From: Streptomyces fagopyri
GTDB lineage: Bacteria; Actinomycetota; Actinomycetes; Streptomycetales; Streptomycetaceae
DNA length: 64,000 bases
Direction of reading: 5' to 3'
Assembly (NCBI RefSeq): GCF_009498275.1
Contig: NZ_CP045643.1
Coordinates: 7,564,001 to 7,628,000, forward strand
Part shown: one piece after another, positions 9,347-17,811 of the stretch
Position numbering within the stretch: the first letter of the stretch is position 1
Layout of the letters: each line of letters starts with the position of its first letter
Made by a program: the position numbers and the translations under genes
The notes under the pieces: model-generated
The model's database searches: none
Told to the model about the DNA's origin: nothing
The model's input: only the letters and a program-made list of their open reading frames with translations

Positions 9347-9393
9347 CCCGCCCGGCACCCTTCCGAGGAGCGCGGGGCGGGCCTCTTTTTTTT
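9347..9393 (+). terminator. Intrinsic terminator of the ABC operon
   Basis: CCCGCCC pairs with GGGCGGG, followed after four bases by eight consecutive T residues. A U-tract this long is rare in Streptomyces. It ends the operon 13 bp after the stop codon. Confidence 0.85.
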
Positions 9394-9427
9394 CGGGGGA
9401 CACCGCTGGAGAACACCGCCCGGAGGC

Positions 9428-9634
9428 GCCCCGAAGGGGGCGCGGGGAACGGCGCGCTCAGCCCCCACACACCCGCACCCGACACTGCACGGAGTGGCCC
9501 CGAAGGGGGCGCGGGGAACGGCGCGCCAAGCCCCCACGCACCCGCACCCGACACTGCACGGAGTGGCCCCGAAGGGGGCGCGGGGAACGGCGCGCCAAGC
9601 CCCCACGCACCCGCACCGGACACCCCACCCGACA
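9428..9634. repeat. 69-bp tandem repeat, three copies
   Basis: Copies begin at 9428, 9497 and 9566, exactly 69 bp apart. The first two are nearly identical. The third diverges after ~52 bp. Each begins with GCCCCGAAGGGGGC, a short self-complementary hairpin, followed by 'gcggggaacggcgcg' and a C-rich tail. No gene overlaps it. It may block read-through into davA. Confidence 0.9.
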
Positions 9635-9675
9635 CCACCCCCGGGGACCCGGGGCGAAGCCCCGGAACCGACACC

Positions 9676-9696
9676 GGAGGCCCCCAGAGGGCCTCC
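9676..9696. terminator. Hairpin following the tandem repeats
   Basis: GGAGGCCC-ccaga-GGGCCTCC, a perfect 8-bp stem. Just upstream (9641-9664) is another GC-rich hairpin around CCGGGG/GCCCCGG. With the repeats, these form a dense secondary-structure block between two transcription units. Confidence 0.5.
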
Positions 9697-9763
9697 GCAA
9701 CAAATCACCGCCGGACGGCCCCCGCACGCAACGATTCGTTCACCGGCACGCAACGGCTCCTCC

Positions 9764-9793
9764 TTGTCCACGCCGGCCCGGCGACCGTACCGT
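9764..9793 (+). promoter_or_regulatory. Probable promoter of davA-davB
   Basis: TTGTCC (9764-9769) and TACCGT (9788-9793) are spaced 18 bp apart, a reasonable housekeeping-type promoter about 40 bp before the davA start. Confidence 0.5.
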
Positions 9794-9835
9794 CTACCTG
9801 GCCCCCAAACCCGTCCGTACCGGTGAGGAACACGC

Positions 9836-10624
9836 ATGCGCACAGCCCTGCTCCAGAGCTCCGGCCGACCCGGCTCGGTCGTCGAGAACCTCAAGGTCCT
9901 CGACGAGGCCGCGGGCCGCGCCGCCGCCGCCGGTGCCGGGCTGCTGGCCGCACCCGAGATGTTCCTCACCGGCTACGCGATCGGCGACGACATCGGACGT
10001 CTGGCCGAGCCCGCCGACGGAGACGCCGCCGACGCGATCGCCGAGATCGCCACCCGGCACGGCGTGGCCGTCGCCTACGGCTACCCCGAGCGCTCCGGCG
10101 AGCGGGTCCACAACTCCGCGCAGCTGATCTCCGCCGACGGCACCCGGCTCGCGAACTACCGCAAGACCCACCTCTTCGGCTGCTTCGAGCGCGACCACTT
10201 CACCCCGGGCGACCAGCCGGTGGTCCAGGCCGAGCTGAACGGCCTCCGTGTCGGCCTGATGATCTGCTACGACGTGGAGTTCCCGGAGAACGTCCGGGCG
10301 CACGCCCTCGCCGGCACCGACCTCCTCGTGGTGCCGACCGCGCAGATGCACCCCTTCCAGTTCGTCGCCGAGTCCGTCGTCCCGGTCCGCGCCTTCGAGA
10401 ACCAGATGTACGTCGCCTATGTCAACCGGGTCGGCGAGGAGGGGGAGTTCGAGTTCGTCGGGCTGTCCACGCTGGCCGGGCCCGACGGGATCGCCCGCAC
10501 CCGCGCCGGGCGCGCCGAGGAGATCGTCCTCGCCGACGCCGACCCCGACTTCCTCGCGGCCTCGCGTGAGGCGAACCCGTATCTGAAGGACCGCCGCCCC
10601 GGTCTCTACGGGTCGCTCGCCTGA
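9836..10624 (+). CDS. davA: 5-aminovaleramidase-like carbon-nitrogen hydrolase (DavA)
   Basis: A 262-residue nitrilase-superfamily amidase. The catalytic triad is visible as E41 (APEMFLTGY), K110 (NYRKTHLFG) and C144 (LMICYDVEFPEN). The sequence closely follows my memory of Pseudomonas putida DavA, including EMFLTGY, RLAE.ADG, YGYPER and ICYD.EFPEN. DavA hydrolyses 5-aminovaleramide to 5-aminovalerate and ammonia. The start is ATG with GAGGA upstream. It lies 56 bp before the davB-like gene that would make its substrate, which strongly supports the call. Other C-N hydrolases (omega-amidase type) are possible but less likely. Confidence 0.82.
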   Translation: MRTALLQSSGRPGSVVENLKVLDEAAGRAAAAGAGLLAAPEMFLTGYAIGDDIGRLAEPADGDAADAIAEIATRHGVAVAYGYPERSGERVHNSAQLISADGTRLANYRKTHLFGCFERDHFTPGDQPVVQAELNGLRVGLMICYDVEFPENVRAHALAGTDLLVVPTAQMHPFQFVAESVVPVRAFENQMYVAYVNRVGEEGEFEFVGLSTLAGPDGIARTRAGRAEEIVLADADPDFLAASREANPYLKDRRPGLYGSLA

Positions 10625-10680
10625 CGTCCGGTCTCTCAACCCTCCCCCCTCGAAGCTTTGTCGCAAGGAGTCCGTACCCC

Positions 10681-12375
10681 ATGACGTCCACGGTGCCCAC
10701 CGCCGTCCAGCACACCGACGTGCAGCAGCCGCCGATCACCATGTTCGGCCCGGACTTCCCGTACGCGTACGACGACTTCCTCGCGCATCCCGCGGGCCTC
10801 GGCCAGATACCCGCGACCGAGCACGGCACCGAGGTCGCGGTCATAGGCGGCGGTCTCTCCGGCATCGTGGCCGCCTACGAACTGATGAAGATGGGCCTCA
10901 AGCCCGTCGTGTACGAGGCCGACCAGATCGGCGGCCGGCTGCGCACGGTCGGCTTCGAGGGGTGCGACCCCTCGCTGACGGCCGAGATGGGCGCCATGCG
11001 CTTCCCGCCGTCGTCGACCGCCCTCCAGCACTACATCGACCTGGTGGGACTGGAGACCCGGCCGTTCCCCAACCCGCTCGCGGAGACCACACCGTCGACG
11101 GTCGTCGACCTCAAGGGCGAGTCGCACTACGCGACCACGGTCGACGACCTGCCGCAGGTCTACCGCGACGTGATGAACGCCTGGAACGCCTGTCTCGAAG
11201 AGGGCGCCGACTTCTCCGACATGAACCGGGCCATGCGCGAGCGTGACGTCCCGCGCATCCGTGAGATCTGGGCGAAGCTCGTGGAGAAGCTCGACAACCA
11301 GACCTTCTACGGTTTCCTCTGCGACTCGGACTCCTTCAAGTCCTTCCGGCACCGCGAGATCTTCGGCCAGGTCGGCTTCGGCACGGGCGGCTGGGACACC
11401 GACTTCCCGAACTCGATCCTCGAGATCCTGCGCGTCGTCTACACCGAGGCCGACGACCACCACCGCGGCATCGTGGGCGGCTCACAGCAGCTTCCGCTGA
11501 GGCTCTGGGAGCGGGAGCCGGTGAAGATCGTCCACTGGGCGCCCGGCACCTCGCTGGCCTCGCTGCACGACGGCGCCCCGCGGCCGGCGGTGACCCGGCT
11601 GACGCGTACGTCGGGCAACCGGATCACCGTGACGGACGCGAACGGCGACATCCGCACCTATCAGGCGGCGATCTTCACCGCCCAGTCCTGGCTGCTGCTG
11701 TCGAAGATCGCCTGCGACGACTCGCTCTTCCCGATCGACCACTGGACGGCGATGGAGCGGACCCACTACATGGAGTCCAGCAAGCTCTTCGTGCCCGTCG
11801 ACCGTCCGTTCTGGCTCGACAAGGACGAGACGACCGGGCGTGACGTCATGTCGATGACGCTCACCGACCGGATGACCCGCGGCACCTACCTCCTGGACGA
11901 GGGTCCGGACCGGCCCGCCGTCATCTGTCTCTCGTACACGTGGTGCGACGACAGCCTGAAGTGGCTGCCGCTGTCCGCGAACGAGCGGATGGAGGTCATG
12001 CTGAAATCGCTCGGCGAGATCTACCCGAAGGTCGACATCCGCAAGCACGTCATCGGCAACCCGGTGACCGTCTCCTGGGAGAACGAGCCCTGGTTCATGG
12101 GGGCGTTCAAGGCCAACCTGCCCGGCCACTACCGCTACCAGCGGCGTCTGTTCACGCACTTCATGCAGGACGTGCTGCCGGAGGACAAGCGGGGCATCTT
12201 CCTCGCGGGCGACGACATCTCCTGGACGGCCGGCTGGGCCGAGGGCGCCGTGCAGACCGCGCTGAACGCGGTCTGGGGCGTCATGCACCAGCTGGGCGGA
12301 GGAACCGACCCGACCAACCCCGGGCCGGGCGACGTCTACGACGAGATCGCGCCGGTGGAACTGCCCGAGGACTGA
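10681..12375 (+). CDS. davB: L-lysine 2-monooxygenase-like flavoprotein (DavB)
   Basis: A 564-residue FAD amine oxidase-family protein. Residues 52-79 hold the dinucleotide-binding fold (VIGGGLSG, ending with E79). The C-terminus has AGDDISWTAGWAEGAVQTAL, which closes over the flavin. The opening ITMFGPDFPYAYDDFLAHP and internal FGQVGFGTGGWDTDFPNS match P. putida DavB as I remember it. DavB turns L-lysine into 5-aminovaleramide, CO2 and water using O2. AAGGAG precedes the ATG. Together with DavA this gives lysine to 5-aminovalerate. The later enzymes (DavT, DavD) are not in the window. Tryptophan 2-monooxygenase is the main alternative. Confidence 0.83.
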   Translation: MTSTVPTAVQHTDVQQPPITMFGPDFPYAYDDFLAHPAGLGQIPATEHGTEVAVIGGGLSGIVAAYELMKMGLKPVVYEADQIGGRLRTVGFEGCDPSLTAEMGAMRFPPSSTALQHYIDLVGLETRPFPNPLAETTPSTVVDLKGESHYATTVDDLPQVYRDVMNAWNACLEEGADFSDMNRAMRERDVPRIREIWAKLVEKLDNQTFYGFLCDSDSFKSFRHREIFGQVGFGTGGWDTDFPNSILEILRVVYTEADDHHRGIVGGSQQLPLRLWEREPVKIVHWAPGTSLASLHDGAPRPAVTRLTRTSGNRITVTDANGDIRTYQAAIFTAQSWLLLSKIACDDSLFPIDHWTAMERTHYMESSKLFVPVDRPFWLDKDETTGRDVMSMTLTDRMTRGTYLLDEGPDRPAVICLSYTWCDDSLKWLPLSANERMEVMLKSLGEIYPKVDIRKHVIGNPVTVSWENEPWFMGAFKANLPGHYRYQRRLFTHFMQDVLPEDKRGIFLAGDDISWTAGWAEGAVQTALNAVWGVMHQLGGGTDPTNPGPGDVYDEIAPVELPED

Positions 12376-12448
12376 TGTCCGCGACCGCGGGCCCGGGGCC
12401 GTCGGAGAGGCCGGAGAGGTCACGGTTCCGGGACTCCGGCCACGGTGC

Positions 12449-13378
12449 TCAGACTCCGGCCGCGCGGGCCAGCCCGTACACCTCCGCCGCGACGTCGACG
12501 AGTTCGGAGGCGTCACGCAGTGGTGCCTGGAGGTCGAGGAGGAACTCCCCGATCCCGTCCACCCTGTGTGCGGCCAGGTCCTCGGCGATCTGGGCGGCGC
12601 TGCCCGTGAACAGCGGACGCTCGGCTCCCTCGTAGGGCTTGGCGGTGTACCGGGCGTTCACGCGGACACAGACCTCGATCGGCCGTGACCTGCCGCGCTC
12701 GGCGGCCAGTTCCTTGAGCCGGGTCCACTCCTCGGTGAACCGGTCGGCGCCCTGCGCGGTCGGCATCCAGCCGTCCGCGCGGTCCACCAGCCGCCGTGAG
12801 GCCCTCGGGCTGTTCGCCGGGAGGTACACCGGGATCGGGCGCGCGGGCTTCGGGCCGACCTCGGACGGGGCGACGGTGGTGAGTTCGCCCTCGTACGACA
12901 CCGGGTCCGGTCCCCAGACCGCCGCGCACACGTCCAGGAGTTCGTCGAGGACCTTGCCGCGCTTCTCGAACGGCGCCACGGCGGCCGCCGCGTACTCGTC
13001 GTGGGACCAGCCCGTGCCGAGGCCCGCCACCACCCGGCCGCCACTGGCGGCGTCCAGCGTGGCGAGCGAGCGGGCCAGCTGGAAGGGGATGTGCAGTGGC
13101 GCCACCAGGACGCTGGTGCCGAGGCGGGCCCGTCCGGTCGACGCGGCCGCCAGGGTCAGGGTCACCAGCGGCTCGGCGACCGAGCGGTAGGTCTCGGGCC
13201 AGGGCAGCCCCGGAACCCCGTACAGCCCCTGGGTGGCGGGTTCGGGGAAGAGCACCCGCTCGAACACCCACAGGCTCTCGTAGCCGGTCTCCTCGGCGGC
13301 GCGGGCCACCGCGGGCACATCGCGCCCGATGTCGTACTGCTTCATCTGCGGAAGGCCGAGTCCGAGCCGGATCGCCAT
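12449..13378 (-). CDS. LLM-class F420-dependent oxidoreductase
   Basis: A 309-residue luciferase-like TIM-barrel protein that probably uses coenzyme F420, as in the actinobacterial TIGR03619-type subfamily. The N-terminus reads RLGLGLPQMKQYD, then EETGYESLWVFERVLFP and ARLGTSVLVAPLHIPFQLAR. The ATG is preceded by AAGGAG. It converges on davB with a 73-bp gap. The substrate cannot be predicted. Confidence 0.88.
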   Translation of the reverse strand: MAIRLGLGLPQMKQYDIGRDVPAVARAAEETGYESLWVFERVLFPEPATQGLYGVPGLPWPETYRSVAEPLVTLTLAAASTGRARLGTSVLVAPLHIPFQLARSLATLDAASGGRVVAGLGTGWSHDEYAAAAVAPFEKRGKVLDELLDVCAAVWGPDPVSYEGELTTVAPSEVGPKPARPIPVYLPANSPRASRRLVDRADGWMPTAQGADRFTEEWTRLKELAAERGRSRPIEVCVRVNARYTAKPYEGAERPLFTGSAAQIAEDLAAHRVDGIGEFLLDLQAPLRDASELVDVAAEVYGLARAAGV

Positions 13379-13448
13379 ACCAGTCGCTCCTTCGCACGTC
13401 GGTGAGATGCCCGGTCAACGTACAGCGATCACCGGGAGATCTACGGGC

Positions 13449-14144
13449 TTACGTTCCACGGTGGCCGGTTCGGTCCCCCAGCGGGGTCAGCATCATCCGT
13501 CCGGTCAGGCCCACCGCCGCGTCGAGATGGTCCTCGAACTCCCGGGCGAGACCGGGGAGTCCGCGCAGCGCCCACAGCGTCCGCGCCGCCGACCAGCCGG
13601 CGTCGCGCGCCCGTTCCAGGCTCCACGCGCCCAGCAGATGCGTGAGCGGGTCGGCGACCTCCAGGAGGTCGGGCCCCGGCATCAGATCCTCGCGGACACG
13701 TTCCTCCATCGCCACGAGGAGGTCGCCCACGCGCTCGAACTCGTCCTCCAGGTCCGCCGGTTCGCAATCGAGCGTGCGGCAGCTCTCCACGACGGCCAGC
13801 GCCAGATCGTGTCCGACGTGCGCGTTGACGCCCGCGAGGGCGAACTGTAGAGGGTGTACTCCGGGATGGCGCCGGAACTGCAGCAGCGGCCGCCAGCAGG
13901 CGGGCGGGCATCCGTCCTCGGCCACCGTCAGATACCGCTCGGCGAAACGTACGTCCAGGGTGGCCGCGGCCCCGGGATCCGGGAACTCCCCGGCGTTCAG
14001 GTGCCGGTCGATCTCCTCGGTGACGGTGAGATAGACATGGTTGAAGACCGCGACCCCGTCCCGCTCCGGCAGGGATGCCTCCAGGGCCCGCATCCGCGAG
14101 ACGACCGTGTGGACGGGAGCGGTGAACTGTTCCAGCTGCGCCAT
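13449..14144 (-). CDS. DUF5995-family protein
   Basis: A 231-residue soluble protein beginning MAQLEQFTAPVHTVVSRMRA, with HVYLTVTEEIDRHL and AGVNAHVGHDLALAVV. I recognise these as the actinobacterial DUF5995 family, of unknown function. The conserved His residues (NHVY, HVGHD) could bind metal. No clear ribosome binding site precedes the ATG, so the start is tentative. Confidence 0.75.
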   Translation of the reverse strand: MAQLEQFTAPVHTVVSRMRALEASLPERDGVAVFNHVYLTVTEEIDRHLNAGEFPDPGAAATLDVRFAERYLTVAEDGCPPACWRPLLQFRRHPGVHPLQFALAGVNAHVGHDLALAVVESCRTLDCEPADLEDEFERVGDLLVAMEERVREDLMPGPDLLEVADPLTHLLGAWSLERARDAGWSAARTLWALRGLPGLAREFEDHLDAAVGLTGRMMLTPLGDRTGHRGT

Positions 14145-14360
14145 GGGGGGAGGGTCCCAGCCGTGGGCCGACGGACGAGCCGCCTGGCCGGGCGCGTCCC
14201 CAGAACGGGGGAAAACACACCTGCCGGGAGTGACGCCCGTGGGGGCGGCGGTACGCGCCGGACCCCCGCGGCCCGGCGCCCGGCCGCGGCCGGGGAGAAG
14301 TGCGCACGCCCGGCCTTGCGGGGTGCCGTGATCCGGTGCGGTGCCGGAGGCCGCGCCCTG

Positions 14361-14426
14361 GCGCGCCGCCGTCTGCACCCCGGCGCGCCGCCGCCTACAC
14401 CCTCGCGCGCCGCCGTCTACGATCCC
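14361..14426. repeat. 22-bp tandem repeat, three copies
   Basis: Units start at 14361, 14383 and 14405, each beginning GCGCGCCGCC and continuing with G/CCTACACC-like sequence. The third copy runs over the stop codon of the uracil permease gene. Confidence 0.75.
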
Positions 14427-15826
14427 GCGCGCTGGTCCGGGTCCTCGGAGGCGCCGTCCTCGTCGTAGGCCGACGTGCCCGAGTCGAGCAGCGGGTCCCC
14501 GGTCCTGAGATGGGCCGGCGCCATCGCCCGCAGCGCGTGGTAACCGGTGATCACGACGAGCGTGCCGAGCGCGATGCCGCTGAGCGAGAAGGTGTCCGTG
14601 AACTTCAGGGTGACGCCGCCGACACCGATGATGATGCCCGCCGCGGCCGGTACCAGGTTCAGTGGATTGCGCAGGTCGACCCGGCCGTGCAGCCAGATCT
14701 GGGCGCCGAGCAGGCCGATCATGCCGTACAGGATCACGGTGATGCCGCCGAGGACGCCGCCCGGGATCGCCGCGACGATCGCGCCGAACTTGGGGCAGAC
14801 GCCGAACAGGAGGGCGAATCCGGCGGCGGCCCAGTAGGCGGCGGTCGAGTAGACGCGTGTCGCTGCCATCACGCCGATGTTCTCGGAGTACGTGGTGTTG
14901 GGCGGGCCGCCGACCGCCGTGGAGAGCATCGAGGCGGCGCCGTCCGCGGAGATCGCGGTGCCCAGCCTGTCGTCCAGCGGGTCGCCCGTCATCTCGCCGA
15001 CCGCCTTGACGTGGCCCGCGTTCTCGGCGACCAGCGCGATCACGACCGGCAGCGCGACGAGGATCGCCGACCACTGGAACGAGGGGCCGTGGAAGTGCGG
15101 CAGCCCGATCCAGTCCGCCCTGCCGACACCGGAGAGGTCCAGCCGCCAGTGGTCGGTGACCTTGCCGCCCGCGCCGACCGAGTGGATCTTCCCGAAGACC
15201 CGGTCGAAGAGCCACGAGATCACATATCCGAACAGCAGGCCGAGGAAGATCGCGATCCGTGACCAGAATCCGCGCAGACAGACCACCGACAGCCCCGTGA
15301 AGAGCATCACGAGCAGCGCCGTCCACTGGTCCTGCGGCCAGTACGTGGACGCGGTCACCGGGGCCAGGTTGAAACCGATGAGCATGACGACCGCGCCGGT
15401 GACGACCGGCGGCATCGCGGCGTGGATGATCCGGGCACCGAACCGCTGCACGGCGAGCCCGACCAGGAACAGGACGACGCCCACGACGAACACCGCGCCG
15501 GTCACCGTCGCGGTGGTGCCGCCCTGCGCGCGGATGATCGCGGCGACGCCCACGAAGGAGAGCGAGCAGCCCAGATAACTGGGCACCCGGCCACGGGTGG
15601 CGAGCAGGAAGATCACCGTCGCGACGCCGGACATCATGATCGCGAGGTTCGGGTCGAGCCCCATCAGGACGGGCGCCACGAAGGACGCCCCGAACATCGC
15701 CACCACGTGCTGGGCGCCGAGCCCGACGGTGCGCGGCCAGGAGAGGCGTTCATCGGGGCGGACGACGGCCCCGGGCGCGGGGTTGCGCCCGTCGCCGTGC
15801 AGTTTCCAGCGCACGCCGAGATCCAT
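14417..15826 (-). CDS. NCS2-family uracil/xanthine permease
   Basis: A 469-residue proton-coupled nucleobase transporter. Around 12-14 hydrophobic segments are visible. Typical family blocks are GLGAQHVVAMFGASFVAPVL in TM1, VALVAENAGHVKAVGEMTG in TM8 (the substrate-site Glu) and VGGPPNTTYSENIGVMAATR in TM10. The TM10 form, with NTTYSENIG, is the UraA/PyrP side of the family, so uracil is the best guess. The gene is divergent from the secreted lyase at 15948. Confidence 0.9.
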   Translation of the reverse strand: MDLGVRWKLHGDGRNPAPGAVVRPDERLSWPRTVGLGAQHVVAMFGASFVAPVLMGLDPNLAIMMSGVATVIFLLATRGRVPSYLGCSLSFVGVAAIIRAQGGTTATVTGAVFVVGVVLFLVGLAVQRFGARIIHAAMPPVVTGAVVMLIGFNLAPVTASTYWPQDQWTALLVMLFTGLSVVCLRGFWSRIAIFLGLLFGYVISWLFDRVFGKIHSVGAGGKVTDHWRLDLSGVGRADWIGLPHFHGPSFQWSAILVALPVVIALVAENAGHVKAVGEMTGDPLDDRLGTAISADGAASMLSTAVGGPPNTTYSENIGVMAATRVYSTAAYWAAAGFALLFGVCPKFGAIVAAIPGGVLGGITVILYGMIGLLGAQIWLHGRVDLRNPLNLVPAAAGIIIGVGGVTLKFTDTFSLSGIALGTLVVITGYHALRAMAPAHLRTGDPLLDSGTSAYDEDGASEDPDQRAGS

Positions 15827-15947
15827 GGTGCGGATTCGCTTTCTCTGTACGTGAATGTGTCCGGACCATTGTCACGGCTAACTGGCGGTTCTACGCTCGC
15901 ACGGTCCCACTCATGAACTGCGTTCACATATTTGATCGGAGTGCTCG

Positions 15948-17222
15948 ATGGGTAGAAGACCCCGTGCGGGCGTGGTCCTGGCGGCCGTGGTCGCTCTCGC
16001 GGCCGCCGTCGTCCCCAGCGCCTCGGCTCACGAGGGCCGCTCGACACCGAAGGCCCCCGCCACCGCGGTCCTCGACGGCGCCCGGCTGCAACGGACGAAG
16101 ATCCGCCTGGACCACGGCGACGCCGGGCTGCGGCACACGGTCGCGGACCTCACGGCCCGCGCCGACGGCTGGCTGGACCAGGGGCCCTGGACGGTCGTCG
16201 ACAAGCCGAAGCCCGCCCCCGGCGGCGACGTCCACGACTACCTGAGCCAGGCCCCCTACTGGTGGCCCTCGCGGCCCGCGACCGCCGACAACCCGTGGGG
16301 CTGCCCCTATGTGCAGCGCGACGGACAGCGCAATCCCGAGGTCGACACCGGCACCGACCGCCAGGACGTCGAGAAGGTCTTCGACTCGACGTACGACCTC
16401 GCGCTCGCCTGGTACTACACCGGCAGGAAGCAGTACGCCCAGAAGGCCGCCACCGTCCTGCGCACCTGGTTCCTCGCCCCGGCCACCCGGATGAACCCGA
16501 ACCTGGACCACGGGCAGTTCATCCCCTGCAAGTACGACGGCCGGGCCATCGGCATCATCGACTTCTCGCAGTCCTACACCAGCGTCCTGGACGCCGTCGC
16601 GATCCTCGACACCGGCGCCCCCGGCTGGTCGAGGACCGACCGCACCGCCATGCGCTCCTGGAACGTGGACTTCCGCGACTGGCTGCTGGACAGCGACTTC
16701 GGTACCGAGGAGGGTGCCGCCGCGAACAACCACGGCACCTTCTACGACATGCAGCTCGCCGCCCTGGCGTACGCGACCGGCGACCGGGACCTGGCCCGGC
16801 GGACCGTGCTCGACGCGCGGTCCAGGCGCATCGACCCGCAGATCGCCGCCGACGGCACCCAGCCGCAGGAACTCGCCCGCACCCGCAGCTGGCACTACTC
16901 GACCTTCGACCTCGTCGCCTACACCCGCCTCGCCGCCATCGGCCGGCACGTCGGAGTGGACCTGTGGGCGTACCGGGGGCCGGACGGGCAGAGCCTGTTC
17001 AAGGCGGTCGACCAACTGCTGCCCGCCGCCACGGGAGCCGCCCCGTGGCCGTACCCGGAACTGGAGTTCCACCGCTTCGCGGCGAGCGACGTCGTGCACG
17101 CGGCGGCCGACGCGGGGGACCGTGCGGCGCGCGCCGCGGTGGCGCGGCTGGAGGCGCCGCCCGGCGGCGACCTCTGGGCGCTGCGGCCGGCCGCGGAGCA
17201 GCTCGACTCGATCGCGGGCTGA
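15948..17222 (+). CDS. Secreted alginate lyase-family protein
   Basis: 424 residues with a clear Sec signal (MGRRPRAG, hydrophobic core, cleavage after SASA). The mature part is the alpha/alpha-barrel alginate lyase domain (PF05426 type): YLSQAPYWWPSR, NNHGTFYDMQLAALAYATGD with the NNHG catalytic element, and TRSWHYSTFDLVAYTRLA with the Tyr/His region. Such enzymes cleave uronic-acid polymers by beta-elimination. The Streptomyces substrate is not established. CGGAGTG stands before the ATG. Confidence 0.88.
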   Translation: MGRRPRAGVVLAAVVALAAAVVPSASAHEGRSTPKAPATAVLDGARLQRTKIRLDHGDAGLRHTVADLTARADGWLDQGPWTVVDKPKPAPGGDVHDYLSQAPYWWPSRPATADNPWGCPYVQRDGQRNPEVDTGTDRQDVEKVFDSTYDLALAWYYTGRKQYAQKAATVLRTWFLAPATRMNPNLDHGQFIPCKYDGRAIGIIDFSQSYTSVLDAVAILDTGAPGWSRTDRTAMRSWNVDFRDWLLDSDFGTEEGAAANNHGTFYDMQLAALAYATGDRDLARRTVLDARSRRIDPQIAADGTQPQELARTRSWHYSTFDLVAYTRLAAIGRHVGVDLWAYRGPDGQSLFKAVDQLLPAATGAAPWPYPELEFHRFAASDVVHAAADAGDRAARAAVARLEAPPGGDLWALRPAAEQLDSIAG

Positions 17223-17343
17223 CCCGGCGGTTCGTGCGCGGGCCGACCCGGCGGCGTACGAACACCCTGATCAGGGGCTCCTGAGCGGCTGCTTAGGATG
17301 GGGTGCCCCCACCGCCCCTCCGGCACCCTCAGGAGCCCCGCCC

Positions 17344-17811
17344 GTGACCGCCGAAGCCCCCGCCGCCCCCGTCGCCCCCGCCCTCCCGTACGGAAGACTG
17401 CTCCCCGTCACGGTCCACTTCGACGACCTCGACGCACTGGGTCTCCTCCACAACGCCCGCTACCCGGTGCTGGTCGAACGCGCCTGGACCGCGTACTGGA
17501 ACGAGAACGGCTTCGGCTTCGAGGGGGACTGGGAGGCCGCGGGCGACTCCTGCAACGCGGTCAGGGAACTCCGGATCGGCTACGAGGCACCGGTCACCCG
17601 GCCCGGCGCGTACGCCGTCCACCTGTGGCTGGAGCGGCTCGGGAACACCGCACTGACGTACGGCTTCCGCCTCTGCTCGGCCGACGGCGCGGTCACCTAC
17701 GCGCGCGGGACCCGGGTCCTGGTGCGGCTCGACGCCGGCACGCTGCGCCCCACGTCGTGGAGCGACCGCTTCAGGGCCGTGGGCCGGGAACTGCTTCGCT
17801 CGGACGACTGA
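17344..17811 (+). CDS. Hotdog-fold acyl-CoA thioesterase
   Basis: A 155-residue 4-hydroxybenzoyl-CoA-thioesterase-like protein. The motif FDDLDALGLLHNARYPVLVE carries the catalytic Asp and helix region of the hotdog family, followed by GYEAPVTRPGAYAV strands. The GTG at 17344 has CAGGAG upstream. A TAGGAT box stands at 17294-17299. The last 41 bp overlap the 3' end of the convergent MFS gene. Confidence 0.85.
   Translation: MTAEAPAAPVAPALPYGRLLPVTVHFDDLDALGLLHNARYPVLVERAWTAYWNENGFGFEGDWEAAGDSCNAVRELRIGYEAPVTRPGAYAVHLWLERLGNTALTYGFRLCSADGAVTYARGTRVLVRLDAGTLRPTSWSDRFRAVGRELLRSDD

Noticed and set aside
6632..9403. 923-codon open frame on the minus strand
   Set aside because: It is antisense to the ABC ATPase and the HAD-EEP gene; low-complexity translation without motifs.
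9428..9634. CRISPR-like array
   Set aside because: The units are directly adjacent with no unique spacers and no cas genes nearby.
9836..12375. Indole-acetamide pathway (tryptophan 2-monooxygenase plus hydrolase)
   Set aside because: The flavoprotein is in the same family, but both proteins resemble DavB and DavA much more closely, and the hydrolase is nitrilase-type rather than the amidase-signature IaaH type.
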